A DNA stretch of 64,000 nucleotides from Pezicula radicicola (Eukaryota; Ascomycota; Leotiomycetes; Helotiales; Dermateaceae), in assembly GCA_003008705.1 (NCBI GenBank), contig PDUO01000004.1, positions 1,178,001-1,242,000 of the forward strand, written 5' to 3'. The position numbers were made by a program, and so were the translations under genes. Shown piece by piece: positions 1 through 11,281 of the stretch. The first letter of the stretch is position 1. Each line of letters begins with the position of its first letter. The notes under the pieces are model-generated. The model was not told the origin of the DNA and did no database searches. It saw nothing but the letters and a program-made list of their open reading frames with translations.

Positions 1-1490
1 CCGTCTTTAGCGGGGAATTCCAGGTCTGTTCTCACTGTGAACTGCCTGTGACAGCCCTTGAACTGCCCTGAAGGTTCCCCCCCCAATCTCGGACCCAATC
101 ACAAACTCATGCCTTTAATTCCAGCGTTGGCACCCTTACTGTAAAATGATCCTTTGGGCGTCACTACACCGCAAACATCAACCATTCATAGCCAACTTAT
201 TGGGGACCTGCCCTTAGTACCAGAATGGCTTCCCCACTGAATTTGTTCCTGCTTATCACTTCTCGCTCTGTTTGCCTTCCTTCTTATGCATCTCGAAACG
301 AGTGCAATCTTGTGAGCAAGTTCTTCATATGCCCTCACTCAGCACAGCTTCATGCAGATGCACAGAGCACAATGGAGACATATACTCGTCGTATACTTAC
401 TTACTCAATGGTAACACGCAGGAGGAGACGTACGGGCTTGGATGGTACTCTACCGCATTCTGCGTTTGTAGTTATGTAGTACAGCTTACAGATTGCGTAT
501 CATGCCGTCGACTGTGTCTCCTTTCCGTCCCGTGACACAGTTGTGGTGGTGTTTGTGTTTCAGCTCCTTTGCATCACCGTGTGCTCGAGGTCATTATTCA
601 ACCGATCTCCCTACAGTGTGTGAGTTTGGGTATAATTAGACTGCTTGGAGTTGGAGCTTGGGAGTCAAGCACTCGAACTTTCGTTGTTCTCATGAACATA
701 TCAACGATGCCGGTGATGATGCCATGTTCCTTTTGATATCAATTCAAAAGTACGGAGTACAATGATAGGTTGATTCATATATATTTAAAATGATAAATCC
801 GACTTCATTTCAGTACAGGAGGCCACGATATAATTTGGGCCTGCTAGACACTGCGAAATGGGAAATGATGATTTGATCTGATCTCCCCTGCCGCAATGGC
901 GTTCGAAGTAAAGTGCCGTCCTTTCTTCAGTCCCTTGCTGCTGTTTGCCTCGACAAGAACTTAAAGTCCTAGGTATCATATAAAAACCGACTTGACTAAC
1001 TAAACAATAAAATAAGTCTGCGCCGTACCTACACAAACACTCCCCCAATAATAACAAGGGCTTGGTTCACCAAAACATCCACGGTATCGTTGTATCATTC
1101 ATTGTACCGTTTGCAGCTGCTTGATTTTATTTTAGATCGTCGCCCGCCAGCGCCAATTCCAACCGGGTCTAGGCCCGATCAAGTTAACGACTCGGCAACC
1201 TTAATATCCCTCCTAATGTGTTCGTCGTGTTCAAAAGTGAAGGAAGAGAGATCGACGTCGCCATAAAGTGTCCTCCAAACCAGCCACCGCAAACTTTTCT
1301 GAATATCCTCAGTCGCCGGCCTCCATCTCGCCGCGGTGCATTGATGGGTCTACCCCATTGCGCAGAGGATACTAGGTTGCGCGGATAACGCTCCAGAGCA
1401 AGCACCATTCCAGTCTTGACGGCATCGACACATGCACTATTTCAAGAGCTCCAGACCCAATTGAGGACGATAATTTAGGACAACGCAGCC
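1..1490. other. Intergenic / 5' flank, no gene recognised
   Basis: I find no coding region that looks real here. The open frames are under 100 codons, overlap each other on both strands and show no recognisable domain. An 8-base C run lies near position 80. The last few hundred bases are presumably the promoter and 5' leader of the Mnn9-like gene starting at 1491. The upstream gene, if any, lies outside the window. Confidence 0.5.
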
Positions 1491-2660
1491 ATGGGGCCAG
1501 TACGGTCACTGCGGCGTACAAGCCCGCTCACTCTTTTGGTGGGTGTGGTTCTTATGATAGTGATCATCGTCTTTATGTTCTCGCCGTCCAGTTCAGACAC
1601 CGAATCTGCGCGATCGAGAAAAGCCAACGCAGCCTCGAGTCACCTTTCACCTCCCACATCAGCATTTAGAAAGACGAATGAGAAGAATGGCAAACGGATA
1701 CCGCCCCCCGTGGTGCATTATTATATGAACAACGTCACAACTACGCCTGATCCAGTAAAGAATCGCGAGACAATTCTGATCCTTACACCTCTCGCTCGAT
1801 TTTACCAGGAGTACTGGGACAACCTTCTGAAGCTCTCGTACCCACATGAGTTGATAACTCTCGCCTTTATCATCCCGAAGAACAGAGATGGGAACGCCGC
1901 AACCGCACAGTTGCAGGAGCAGATTACGAAGACACAGAAGTCTGGACCAGAGAAGAATCGCTTTGCCAGCATAATTATCGAGCGACAAGATTTCGACCCA
2001 CCACTTGCATCACAATCCGAGGCAGAGAGACACAAGATGGAAAATCAAAAGATTAGACGAGCAGCTATGTCAAGGGCAAGGAATTCACTCCTTTTTACTA
2101 CCCTTGGCCCTTCTACGTCTTGGGTACTCTGGCTCGATTCCGATGTCATCGAGACGCCTCCAGATTTGATTCAGGATCTTGCAGCTCATGACAAGGCAAT
2201 CATTGTACCAAACTGCTTCCAGCGATACATTGATCCGAAAACGAAAGCTGCAGCGGAACGACCATATGATTTCAACAGCTGGCAAGACAGTGAGACTGCC
2301 AAGAAGCTTGGAGAAGGCCTAGGGCCTGATGATATTCTGTTGGAAGGTTACGCCGAAATGGCCACGTACCGGACACTGATGGCATATTTGGCGAATGAGA
2401 ATGGAGATCCCAAACAGGAAATTGACCTCGATGGTGTTGGGGGAACAGCTTTGTTGGTCAAGGCCGAAGTCCACCGTGATGGTGCTATGTTTCCACCATT
2501 TCCATTTTACCATTTGATTGAGACCGAAGGTTTTGCGAGAATGGCGAAAAGACTTGGCTGGAAAGCCACTGGACTGCCAAATTACAAGGTACTTCTTTCA
2601 CGAGCGATTATTATAGTACCACGCTAACCCCCCGTACAGGTGTACCATTATAATGAGTGA
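1491..2660 (+). CDS. mnn9: Mannan polymerase subunit, Anp1/Mnn9/Van1 family (GT62)
   Basis: This is a Golgi type II membrane protein of the alpha-1,6-mannosyltransferase complex that extends the N-glycan mannan backbone. Two exons, 1491..2588 and 2640..2660, give 372 residues. The 51-nt intron has a GTACTT donor, a GCTAAC branch site and an ACAG acceptor. Splicing replaces a read-through tail by the short family-typical ending VYHYNE. Visible parts are a short basic N-terminus, one membrane anchor at about residues 13-31, a Ser-rich stem, and the Anp1 domain from about residue 90 to the end. The DSD metal/nucleotide-sugar motif is at about 216-218, followed by the conserved NCFQRY and GVGGTALLVK blocks. 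Family membership is firm. Mnn9 rather than Anp1 or Van1 is inferred from length and the short tail. Confidence 0.9.
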
Positions 2661-3150
2661 GATGTCTGGCACAGTCCACTCTCTCCTACGAGTTATGGAA
2701 AGGACAGATATTTTCCAGTATGATCGCAGGAAGGATAGCGGCACGTTGCTGTACAATAGATACCAGTTTTTATATTGCTTGAGGGCGTTTGTTGCATAGC
2801 ATGAAGGGTGAGGATCATCCAAAAGCCAGGCCCGTGTATACCATAGAAGGAGTTGTTACGAAGTATGCCGTCAATATAGTATGATCGAACGATTTTGTGA
2901 TATCTTCTCTAGTAACATCTATGAACCGGTGAACGTGCTGTGTGACCAAGGTAAGGTATGGTAGACAAGAGCTCTATTCAGGGGTTCGCTTGAATTCGCG
3001 CCGAGGCAACGCGACATCGAGCTCTCCAACAACACAAAGCACCACAAACCACTCCACGTCACCCACGACCTCACAGTGTATCTTTACAAATAATCGCATA
3101 CTCTGATACGAACTTTCATACACCGGCATAATCTCCCATTTCCGCCCACC
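2661..3150. other. Intergenic, 490 bp
   Basis: This is the 3' flank of the Mnn9-like gene and the promoter side of pex4. It is unremarkable and contains no supported gene. The last 150 bases are C-rich and A-rich on the plus strand, as is common in fungal 5' leaders. Confidence 0.5.
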
Positions 3151-3747
3151 ATGTCCAGCGCATCCAAAAACCCAACCTCCACCCGAAACCCCACCAAACG
3201 TCTCCTCTCCGAACTCAGCACCTTCAACTCCTCTCCCCCACCCCCAGGAATAATCTCTCTCTCGCCTGTCTCTCCCTCCAACCTATTCACCTGGCGCTCA
3301 ATAATCAGCGGATCCTCACTCCCACCTAGTACAGGCTACAGCACAGGCCGCTGGCTCCTCTCCATCACGATCCCAGCCAACTACCCACTCAACCCGCCCA
3401 CAATAACCTTCGTCACCAAAATCTGCCATCCGAATGTGAAATGGGAGACTGGAGAAGTATGTTTGGATCTTTTGAAGGAGAGATGGACTCCTGTTTTGAC
3501 GATCCAGATGTGTGTTGAGGCTGTACTGAGATTGTTGGCTGAGCCGGGGAATGATAGTCCTCTAGGTATTGAGATTGCGGCGTTGGGACGCCAGGGTGAT
3601 GCTGTGGGTGCTAGAGCGCTCGTGGGCTTTTGGTGTGGGGAGGAGAGGTTTGATGGGGCTACGGAGGAGGATGAGGGGTTGGCTGGTGGGGTTAGTATGG
3701 ATGTTTTGGCGCCTATGAGGAGGGAGTTGAGTGGTAATGGCAATTGA
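3151..3747 (+). CDS. pex4: Peroxin-4, ubiquitin-conjugating enzyme E2
   Basis: This is an intronless E2 of 198 residues. In the Pex4 family the protein binds Pex22 at the peroxisome and mono-ubiquitinates the import receptor Pex5 for recycling. The UBC fold spans about residues 14-165. The HPN tripeptide is at about 93-95 and the active-site cysteine at about 104 in the context TGEVCLDLL, followed by the conserved WTP. The short spacing between HPN and Cys and the LLKERWTP block resemble Pex4 rather than the Ubc4/5 type. The tail after about residue 165 is acidic and Gly-rich and looks lineage-specific. The ATG lies in a good context (CCACCATG). Assignment to Pex4 rests on motif pattern, not on a search. 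Confidence 0.85.
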   Translation: MSSASKNPTSTRNPTKRLLSELSTFNSSPPPPGIISLSPVSPSNLFTWRSIISGSSLPPSTGYSTGRWLLSITIPANYPLNPPTITFVTKICHPNVKWETGEVCLDLLKERWTPVLTIQMCVEAVLRLLAEPGNDSPLGIEIAALGRQGDAVGARALVGFWCGEERFDGATEEDEGLAGGVSMDVLAPMRRELSGNGN

Positions 3748-4845
3748 AGTTTGAGGGAGGGGTAGGTATTTGGATTAGGAAGCGGGTTGGGTAAGCTTCA
3801 ATCGAGTTTGGGAGTTGAGTGGAAATTAGAATTGGAGGTGGAGATGGTTCATATATGGGTTGGAAACGGAGTTCGCATAGCGGTATGGTATTGTGGTTTT
3901 TGTGGGGTGATACACTGGTAATGAAGAAGAATCAACAATTTATGGTATGGATAGATTGATGAATTGGGCAATTATGACACTATTTTACCTCCTGGCTCAT
4001 CAAGTCAATGAGTTCTCGCAAAGTTTTACCTGGGCAGAATACTAGATGCAATGTGTCTACCGTAGTCCGTTTTTCTTTGATATTCTATTTGCTGGCTGTA
4101 GCACAGCTCCTTAGAATAACATTGCCAATCTATCCGGATACCCTTAATGGCCATTACACCTTTCTATAGCCTACCCTCTCATCCTGAGATGGAGCCGGCG
4201 AGCTAAGACACATCGTACTATGACAATATCCATACGTCCAACAAGTCAGCAATTTCTCTTACTCTACATATTGGGCTTGCATACCTTAGTAAATATCTTC
4301 GTACTTCCTTGTAGCTGTGGGAATGCAGTATATCCAACCGTGACAAGGAGATACGGAGGACAATATTCTGCTTTAACTTCTCTTCTGTTTTCTTCTCTTC
4401 TCCGCGTTATTTTCTGTGTTCCAAAGAAGGGTTACCTTAAGGAGTCTCATAGCTAGTTCGTGTGAGTACTTGATGTTACTTGTATAGAGGCTTTCCTTAG
4501 TTAAAAGCATATTCAAGTTTGACTCACCTTTTACTTTAAGGATTTTACCCTAACCTTGCCTTCAAATTTACAACGAATTCATTGGAATGGTCTATACGAA
4601 AAGACAGTATCTAATAGACTAACTGTAACAAAGTGAAGTAGAGCAAACTACCTTAGTTACAGTAAGGTAAGTCCCAGCTAGTAAAAGCAGGAGCATCCGA
4701 CCCTATCCCGAGTCGACACCCACCCACGAAAATAACTAGCCGATCCGAATAATAGCCACAAAAAGGATTGTATTAACAATGCCAAAAAAGAAGAATAGGA
4801 TTTCGAAATGAAAGATATACTTGCTCAAAAGAGCAAAAGAGTAGT
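3748..4845. other. Intergenic, AT-rich in its second half
   Basis: No supported gene. A short open frame near 4220-4456 has no recognisable feature. On the minus strand, downstream of the tRNA gene, runs of four T (plus-strand A runs at 4835-4838 and 4827-4830) can act as the Pol III terminator. Confidence 0.5.
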
Positions 4846-4944
4846 TTCCGAAACGGGGAATTGAACCCCGGTCTCCTGCGTTCAGATCACTTGGTTTTTG
4901 TGATCTTTGAGAGGCAGAAATGCTAGCCACTACACCATTTCGGA
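4846..4944 (-). tRNA. tRNA-Glu (anticodon CUC) with a 27-nt intron
   Basis: Read on the minus strand, the gene starts with acceptor strand TCCGAAA (4944-4938) and ends with TTTCGGA plus discriminator A at 4846, a perfect 7-bp acceptor stem. The T arm is CGGGG-TTCAATT-CCCCG. The anticodon stem pairs TCTGC with GCAGG (one G-U), and the loop reads CT-CTC-A, giving anticodon CUC. A 27-nt intron follows the base after the anticodon, the canonical position. It contains a perfect 7-bp inverted repeat (AGATCAC/GTGATCT), consistent with a bulge-helix-bulge substrate for the tRNA splicing endonuclease. Without the intron and discriminator the tRNA is 71 nt, the length of yeast tRNA-Glu. T runs 8 nt downstream fit Pol III termination. 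Confidence 0.93.
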
Positions 4945-5995
4945 TGTTTATTGTGTTTGTTGGAGGAAGGTAGATTATTTAATTATATGTACCTAGTAGG
5001 AAGGGACACCAAACCCTTAAGAACATTTACTATTAAGTAAATGTTTAAAGATAGGGTTTACATTCTCCTAATATCTTCTAAATACTATTCTATTAAGTGA
5101 TTAGAGAATAGTACCTTCTTTTTAAGTATATATTTCTATATTACCTCAGCCTATTTATTATACATAGTAAGGTACCTAGCTAGCTATGTTAACTACTGCT
5201 TACACATAGTTAAATTTATTTCTTGTATGCTACTACTGTTTTTTACTTCTTTCTAAAGTAGAGTTTATTCAAGCTTGACTAACGCCTCTCTAATTATTTG
5301 CACAAGGTCGAGTCTCCTTCTTGGTAAATATTATTGTAACCTCTTAAACAGTCTAAACAAATACATTAAAAAATTTACTCTTAAGGCAAGAAAAGTGGTA
5401 CTAACCCTGTTGTGGTGAGGTTCATCGTAAGCGAGCTCCCACAATAACACACCACCCGGTGCCGCCTATTTGAGCTGCATTGCGTAATAGCCAGGGCGAT
5501 AACGCCCTACTCCTTCTTTATCTAGGTAGGGTAGGACTAATGCAGGTGCAAGGCGGGGTTATTTGCCCCTAGTCGCTTACCATTCTTACAGATACCTTCC
5601 TTGTCACTTCTAACTTCACGACTATATTTGTTTCCTTCGAATTAGGTTCCTTATAGACATCTAAGTTGGGCAAAGAAGACCGGGTTGTGGTCTTGAGGCA
5701 CGACCGAAATCTATTAGCGTCCCTATAAACTTGTATAGGATATACCTCTAAAAGCTACATAGCGTGTCACCAGGGAAAGGACCACACCTTATCACCTTAG
5801 GTGTAGACAAATGTTTCTGTTTCCTCTCCCTCTTTCTCACACCGTCTATTAGTCCTAACTTTATTTAGAGCTATTCTCATCTCTATGCCACACCTGAAAT
5901 AGCTACAGAAATCCTGAAAAGGATTTTCAAACAGTATCACCGCACCAAGGATAACTGCCAATGATCCTTCGAAAATGGGCAATGCGCAACCACTT
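4945..5995. other. AT-rich intergenic island
   Basis: This stretch is strongly AT-rich to about 5400, then mixed. No open frame looks coding. A GC-richer patch near 5400-5600 includes the small hairpin GGGCGATAACGCCC and may be a remnant of a repeat, but I cannot name it. Confidence 0.45.
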
Positions 5996-6778
5996 ATGTT
6001 CACTTGCTTTCCCAGTCTCCATTTTGACATCCGCGCCTATATCTGGGAACTTACAGCTTTCCTGCCCGTGATGTTGACATGCGGATTCCATTCAAGCCTT
6101 AAGCGATCTCACATACTTTACAGGAACTCAAATTAGGCCTGAGGTAGCACCTCCAGCCATGCTCCATGTCAACAGGGAATCACGCAAAATCGACCTCAAA
6201 TATTATTCTCTAGTATTCTATTCCGTATCCTCAATCCCAGCGCCTTATCATCTCACAATGGCAACACGTGCAGAGACATTTGTTAATTTCCAATGTGACA
6301 GGTTTTGTTACCTTGGCGAGTTTGATATGCTCTCTTCCCTTGGGTTTTCGATCCCAGGCCTAAGGAGCGCCAGAAGAAAATTATTCAGCGCAATCCTAAT
6401 AAGCCACTACGGATTGCTATAAATTTACTCACGACATTCATCTCTTTTGTAGTCAGTAAAGATGAGTTTTTGGAGGCGTTGATTCCATATGAAGAAGTTT
6501 TGCTGTACTACGTGGAGTACGAGGACTTCCAGTAACCTTGAACAGGAGAGCATGTCTCATTCGAGTTTATCCCAATGGATATTAGCATTAAGGGCGAGAC
6601 AAGACTCTGCACCAGTTTGAAGAGAAGACTAGATGTTATTAAGTCAAAATTTGAGGCGAGTGGAAGTCATATGTCGAGGTTAGGGCTTTGTGATGAGGCT
6701 ATTGCCGGTTCAAAGTCCCTACGTCCAAATGTGGTAACCTTGGTGGTTAATGGTCAGAAGCTAGAGCTGCAGGATTGA
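5996..6778 (+). pseudogene. Degenerate 2EXR-domain gene
   Basis: Starting at ATG 5996 the reading is MFTCFPSLHFDIRAYIWELTAF, which resembles the F-x-x-L-P-x-E-I-R-x-x-I-W opening of the fungal 2EXR domain (function unknown, large families in leotiomycetes). The frame runs to a TAG near 6134. Skipping one base there restores PEVAPPAMLHVNRESR, the second hallmark of the domain, and a further stretch with FVNFQCDRFCYLGEFDML and LGFSIPGL up to a stop at 6422. Beyond this, fragments at about 6450-6535 and 6575-6778 may be the C-terminal part. The combination of one frameshift and several stops argues for a decayed gene, although a sequencing error at 6134 plus an intron further on is possible. Confidence 0.6.
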
Positions 6779-7293
6779 TGCGAAATTCACATCACGGCTG
6801 CAGTTCAATGTGGTGAGGCTCCTGTCTATCAAGCAATCTTGCAAACTCTGTCGGGCTGACTCTTGTATAGCTGAATCGTTGGTGGTCCTATAGCTGAGAT
6901 ACTGGTGATGTTCTCGGATAGCGTCTATTGAATCATTGGGTTTATTTAAGTGAATTAAACCTCAAATCAGGAGCCGTCATTAGCATGACCGTGAGGAAGA
7001 CTGAGGCTTAGATGGATTGTAAGCGTCAAGGTATGATTCACACAAAATCAGATTAGCTCCGAAGGAGCAATTAGACCTATGAATAAGAGCTTTCACTTTG
7101 GACCTATCTTCTACTATATATACAGCTCTTAGAGATCCCCAAAACATAGATCATACCAAATACAATTCCAAAGGCCGTCAACCGGAAGACGGCAACTCTC
7201 CACTTCTCACTCATTCTTCAACAGCGGCCCAGGAACTTCTCTCACAAGAATAAAGACGGTCCCTGACGTGAAAGAAATACGAAGCCAATCAAT
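6779..7293. other. Intergenic, 515 bp
   Basis: No gene seen. This is the promoter side of the repeat protein gene at 7294. A TATATATA-like stretch lies near 7112-7122. Confidence 0.45.
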
Positions 7294-8880
7294 ATGGATC
7301 CCAACCATTTCCAACAGATGCTCCGCCAGCAACAATTTTTCAATAGTGTGAACAAGCTAAGCATGCACTATCCTCCGGAAATCATTAATCCGTTCTTAGA
7401 AAGATTACAGAACTCCCCTTTCTTTCAAGAAGCTTTTGGCCGTTCGGAATTACCTACATCATTTCAAAAAAGCGCCAACGAAGGAGACAATGCCAACAAT
7501 GATCACGGAGAATGCCCTCGAGCTCAAATATCACAACAAGAAACACTGGAAAATTCTCAAAAGATAGCAAGAGATATACTGGGACAAATTTCTGCGTATC
7601 CTATATTCAATGAAGAACCAGGGTCAGCAGTGAACGCTCCTCAAGCATCAAACCAGTCGTCTTTGAATCAAGGACAAGCATTGGCGAGGGATATACGGGC
7701 AATGATCTCTGATTATCCTAGCCCCAGTTTCGTCAATAAAGGCCATTCAAAGGTCAAGGGCTCCCATCCACTAGTTCACCAGACGCCAGAGGATTCACAA
7801 TTAATGGCAAGAAAGATAAAGGATATGGTTTCTAAATATTCTACATACACCGGCCAATCTACCTCGAAGATTGAAGGTTCCCAATCAGGGGCTCAGGAAA
7901 TAGCAGAGGATTCACAATTAGTAGCAAAGAACCTGGAAGAAATGGTACCCCGATACCCCACATACATTGACCAAGGCAGTTCAAAGACAGCAAATGCTCA
8001 AGGAAATACTCATCGTCAGCTTCCTACTCATCACAACTCTGCCAAAATTAATGTTAGAGAACCCCACTTAGCAACTCAAAACAAGGTATTATCAGCTGCA
8101 CCCTCGAGAGGCCCATCAAACCCACATGAACGACCTTCAGCGAACTCAGCACAACTTGCCAGCCAGGTACTGCAACGTCTTCAATTACAAACCCTTTCTT
8201 CTTCTCAGTCAACACCAAAAGTCCCTTCGAAAGCCAAAGAACCTCCACATCTCCAAAGTCATACAAAAGCTATGCCAGCAACTTCTTCCACCAAAAAGTC
8301 CGCCTATCCGGCTCCAAGTTCGCGCTTCCAGGCAGGCAAACTTCCAAAAAATGCACAGCCAGTTGAAACAGTGCACAAGAATGAAGATATAAACAAGCAA
8401 ACCGTCGCCACGGTGACATCAAGTTCTTCCAAGCCGAAACTAGTATCAATTACTACTGATAAGCGAGTACCTTCAAACCAACAAGTACAAGCACCACAAA
8501 AGACTGAGAAGCGTGTCGACACTTCGAGCACAGTTCCAAATAATCCTTCAGGAATTCCAAAAGACCAAGTTACACCACAAAAGTCTATACAAATAATCAA
8601 AGTAGGTACAACAACACCCAGAATCGAACTTACGCCACCAACAGCCATACCATCCAATACGCGTATGTCTACAGTACAAGCTGAAGGCCTAGAAAAACAA
8701 AAAGGCTCAAGTCAATCGAGAATTGAAACAAAGAAAGTCTCGACTATTCGAACATCTTCAACTACATCGGCGATTCCTACTGCTGTGTACGATTTGGGAA
8801 ATATGGATCGGACGTATATTGAGGGTGTGGTTGGTGTTTCCGGGAGTTATGGAACTGTTAATGGGAGTATTAGGAAGTAG
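7294..8880 (+). CDS. Unrecognised protein with four SQxxAR-x-I helical repeats
   Basis: This single-exon frame encodes 528 residues and I do not recognise the family. The first 60 residues are Gln-, Phe- and Asn-rich and could form short helices. Four related segments follow at about residues 87-103, 128-142, 167-182 and 206-222, spaced about 40 apart. Each has the pattern SQ-x-x-A-[RK]-x-[IL]-x-x-[MI]-x-x-x-Y-[PS], predicted amphipathic helices separated by Ser/Gly/Gln linkers. A weaker fifth copy (SAQLASQVLQRLQ) is near residue 285. The remainder is Ser/Thr/Pro/Lys-rich and probably disordered, ending in a Gly-rich tail. There is no signal peptide or membrane segment. The length of the frame and its internal repeats support a real gene. 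A role as a multivalent scaffold is only a guess. Confidence 0.65.
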   Translation: MDPNHFQQMLRQQQFFNSVNKLSMHYPPEIINPFLERLQNSPFFQEAFGRSELPTSFQKSANEGDNANNDHGECPRAQISQQETLENSQKIARDILGQISAYPIFNEEPGSAVNAPQASNQSSLNQGQALARDIRAMISDYPSPSFVNKGHSKVKGSHPLVHQTPEDSQLMARKIKDMVSKYSTYTGQSTSKIEGSQSGAQEIAEDSQLVAKNLEEMVPRYPTYIDQGSSKTANAQGNTHRQLPTHHNSAKINVREPHLATQNKVLSAAPSRGPSNPHERPSANSAQLASQVLQRLQLQTLSSSQSTPKVPSKAKEPPHLQSHTKAMPATSSTKKSAYPAPSSRFQAGKLPKNAQPVETVHKNEDINKQTVATVTSSSSKPKLVSITTDKRVPSNQQVQAPQKTEKRVDTSSTVPNNPSGIPKDQVTPQKSIQIIKVGTTTPRIELTPPTAIPSNTRMSTVQAEGLEKQKGSSQSRIETKKVSTIRTSSTTSAIPTAVYDLGNMDRTYIEGVVGVSGSYGTVNGSIRK

Positions 8881-9219
8881 TTGAGTTGATATGGAGAGGT
8901 CTGAGTTCGGGACTCTTTTTTGTACGTAGTGGTGCTGTTGGCATGGTTTTTACAGCCTGGCTGTAAGCTGAGGTGTCCCTTTTTTGAAACTCATTCAATT
9001 ATAGTCACTATGCTGGAAATACAACATCTGTGACGTCGAGTTCATTACTCACTTAAATTCCTAAATCGTATTTAAGCTAAGTGAATTACTGTAGTCAAAA
9101 ATCTTACTGAAATCAGGTGGTGAATATAAAACCATTTAAGCGAGATGCTTTACTAGCACCATATCCTGGCGCTCATTCACTTCATTGAACCCATCCTACA
9201 AAAACAAATTAAATTTCAA
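8881..9219. other. Short intergenic region
   Basis: No gene. It holds an imperfect inverted pair at 9047-9090 (ACTCACTTAAATT and AAGTGAATTAC). Similar ACTCACTT/AAGTGA islands recur elsewhere in the window. Confidence 0.4.
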
Positions 9220-10125
9220 GTGCACAACCTCAAAGAAATAGACACATTCAATCCAACCCAACCTGTGCTCCTTAGAAAGCTGAAGATCTCTGCACATCTT
9301 TACATCGTGCCGTTCAACGACAAGACCGCCCTCTTTGAGGGCATCGATTGGTCCAAGGTAGTCGAACTACGGGTCGTGACTGACAAATCTGAGACTGTAT
9401 CTGGGGATATGGAAGGCGAAACTGAGAAGGTACGTATATTACCACGACTAGATTGTTGGATGGCTAATATGTTAGACTAGGAGAGAAGGCCTCCTACCAA
9501 AATGGAGTGCAGTGTGTTGAAGAAGGATGACATTGCGTTCAATTACAAGACTGGCGGCTTTGGAGCTTTCGTGTCTGAGGTACTTTCAACGAAGATTGTG
9601 CCCTTTGAAGAAGAAAGCAAGAAGTTAGATGTAAGATGTACGACACCCGTTGAAGGTGGAAGTGTAAAGGTATGTATGATAACAAGACTGGAAATTCAGA
9701 TAGCTAATCCGTTATTTTGGAAGGAAAATCCACACACCAGAAAGCGGTCCAACGAATATTACGTCGCTTTTGGTCGTCGCCAACAAGAAGCTCGCAACAA
9801 ACGGGAGCAGAAGAGATTACTAAAAGCTAGCAAGGCTAAGTCCGTAGGTGGAAGTACGTGTACAGTAAATGTTGGAGATACACCAGTAAATGGAGCGGAC
9901 CTGAATAAGAGTGGTGAAGGATCGGAAGGAGAGGATAAGGACAAGAGACTTCTAGATGTTCGAAAGACGCAAGCTACGAAGAAGAGAAGAGGCCGTCCGG
10001 AGAAGCGTGTTAGAGAGGCGAGGAAGGCTGCATATCTGAGACGGCTCGAAGATGGCGTTGAGTGTGCTGAAGAGCCTGAGCATGAAAGAGCTGATGCTAT
10101 GGATGTTGATGATCATAAGGAGTGA
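9220..10125 (+). CDS. Unrecognised AT-hook-like basic protein, three exons, start uncertain
   Basis: Exons read as (5' end unclear)..9429, 9481..9669 and 9724..10125. Intron 1 (51 nt) has GTACGT, GGCTAAT and TAG. Intron 2 (54 nt) has GTATGT, AGCTAAT and AAG, and is a multiple of three without a stop, so it could also be retained. The product is charged. Its last third is basic and carries KKRRGRPEKR, an AT-hook core that binds the minor groove of AT-rich DNA, followed by REARKAAYLRRLEDG and an acidic tail. The first exon has no in-frame ATG before 9409. The open frame begins after a TAG at 9154-9156 and has GTG at 9220, so the true start is either 9409, in an unseen upstream exon, or lost by mutation. 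Product function unknown. Confidence 0.55.
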
Positions 10126-11281
10126 GTGTGCTAGGGAAGAGAGAGAGAATTAGTGAAAGCATTTCCTCGAATTGTGTTATTGATCACACAGAGCCTTTTA
10201 AAAGGATTTCACAGACGATGTTACCATATCTTCAATGGCTTGTTAGGGAATGGACATTGCTGTAGACTATCAAGCTTTTTATGTACAAGTTCACAACTTG
10301 CTTTCTTTAGATTTTGCTGCTTTAGAATTTTGTATAGTGCATGACTTATCTTGGAAAGTCTAGACATGATATTCCCATGGAAAAGTCTTATGTAAGACTC
10401 TTAATTATTTGTTCACTTTTCTATCCGAAGAACACAACTTGGCACTTACCTTCTCAAAGCTATCAATGAGCTTAACGAGTCATGAATTGCGATTGCGTAC
10501 TCGAACCCTTCAACTAGTAAAACAACTTAAATGGCTATGTGACCATACAATGGAAAACTTGGAAAGCTAGAATGGACCAAGGCCTAACGACGGAGTACAG
10601 TACAAGCTAAAAAGGCACTCCACCCAAGCGAGCGTGACAAGTGGTCGGGACGTTGAAAGAAGCCAACTTAATAATTCATCGGTTATACTGTTATTTCTAA
10701 AAACAAGAATCAGGTAAAAACATTTAAAGATCAAAGGCTTTACTTACCTCATCTCATTGTTCTATGCTCTTTATTTTAGGATTCGACATACAAGGAACAA
10801 TAAAAAAGGGGAAGAAATGATCAGCGATAAGCGAGGTATACGCTCCACGTGTGAAAAGCCTGTCCGATCCACAGCTCGGGATTTGGTACCTGGAGTTTCA
10901 TAACCTTATCCACGGTCCTTCGCGGCTAAAGGAAGCAGCGAACGAATAAGAAGCCATGCACAAGGAGATCCATGAAACTTCTGAAGAGTTACGAAGTATG
11001 TTGGTTGTGAACAAGTGGGAACATTATCTGTGCGGCGCGCCCAGAGCGTGGAGCGCCCTCAATCCTGAAAACTATGAGGGCACAAAACTATGCCGCGTCA
11101 GCCCTTCCACTCAGGAATTGATCAATTGATAGTAGATACAGAGGTACACTTCTCTCTTTTGCAAAAGTTAAGCATATTTGTTAGCCTCAACATATTGCCT
11201 TCTTTCTCCTCCTTCTACAGCATCAATCAGTCTTTCTCCCACTTTTGAAATACCCGGAAGTTGGAACTTCCGGAAGCTCCA
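10126..11281. other. Intergenic, about 1.15 kb
   Basis: No supported gene. The stretch just before 11282 is pyrimidine-rich and is probably the 5' leader of the esterase gene. Confidence 0.45.

Noticed and set aside
71..86. C-run followed by AATCTCG, also found near 61482, considered as a dispersed repeat
   Set aside because: The shared core is only the homopolymer plus seven bases; flanks differ, so chance is likely.
6053..6100. An alternative early frameshift in the 2EXR pseudogene giving PARDVDMR
   Set aside because: The original frame stays open through RSHILYRNSN up to 6134, so the earlier shift is unnecessary.
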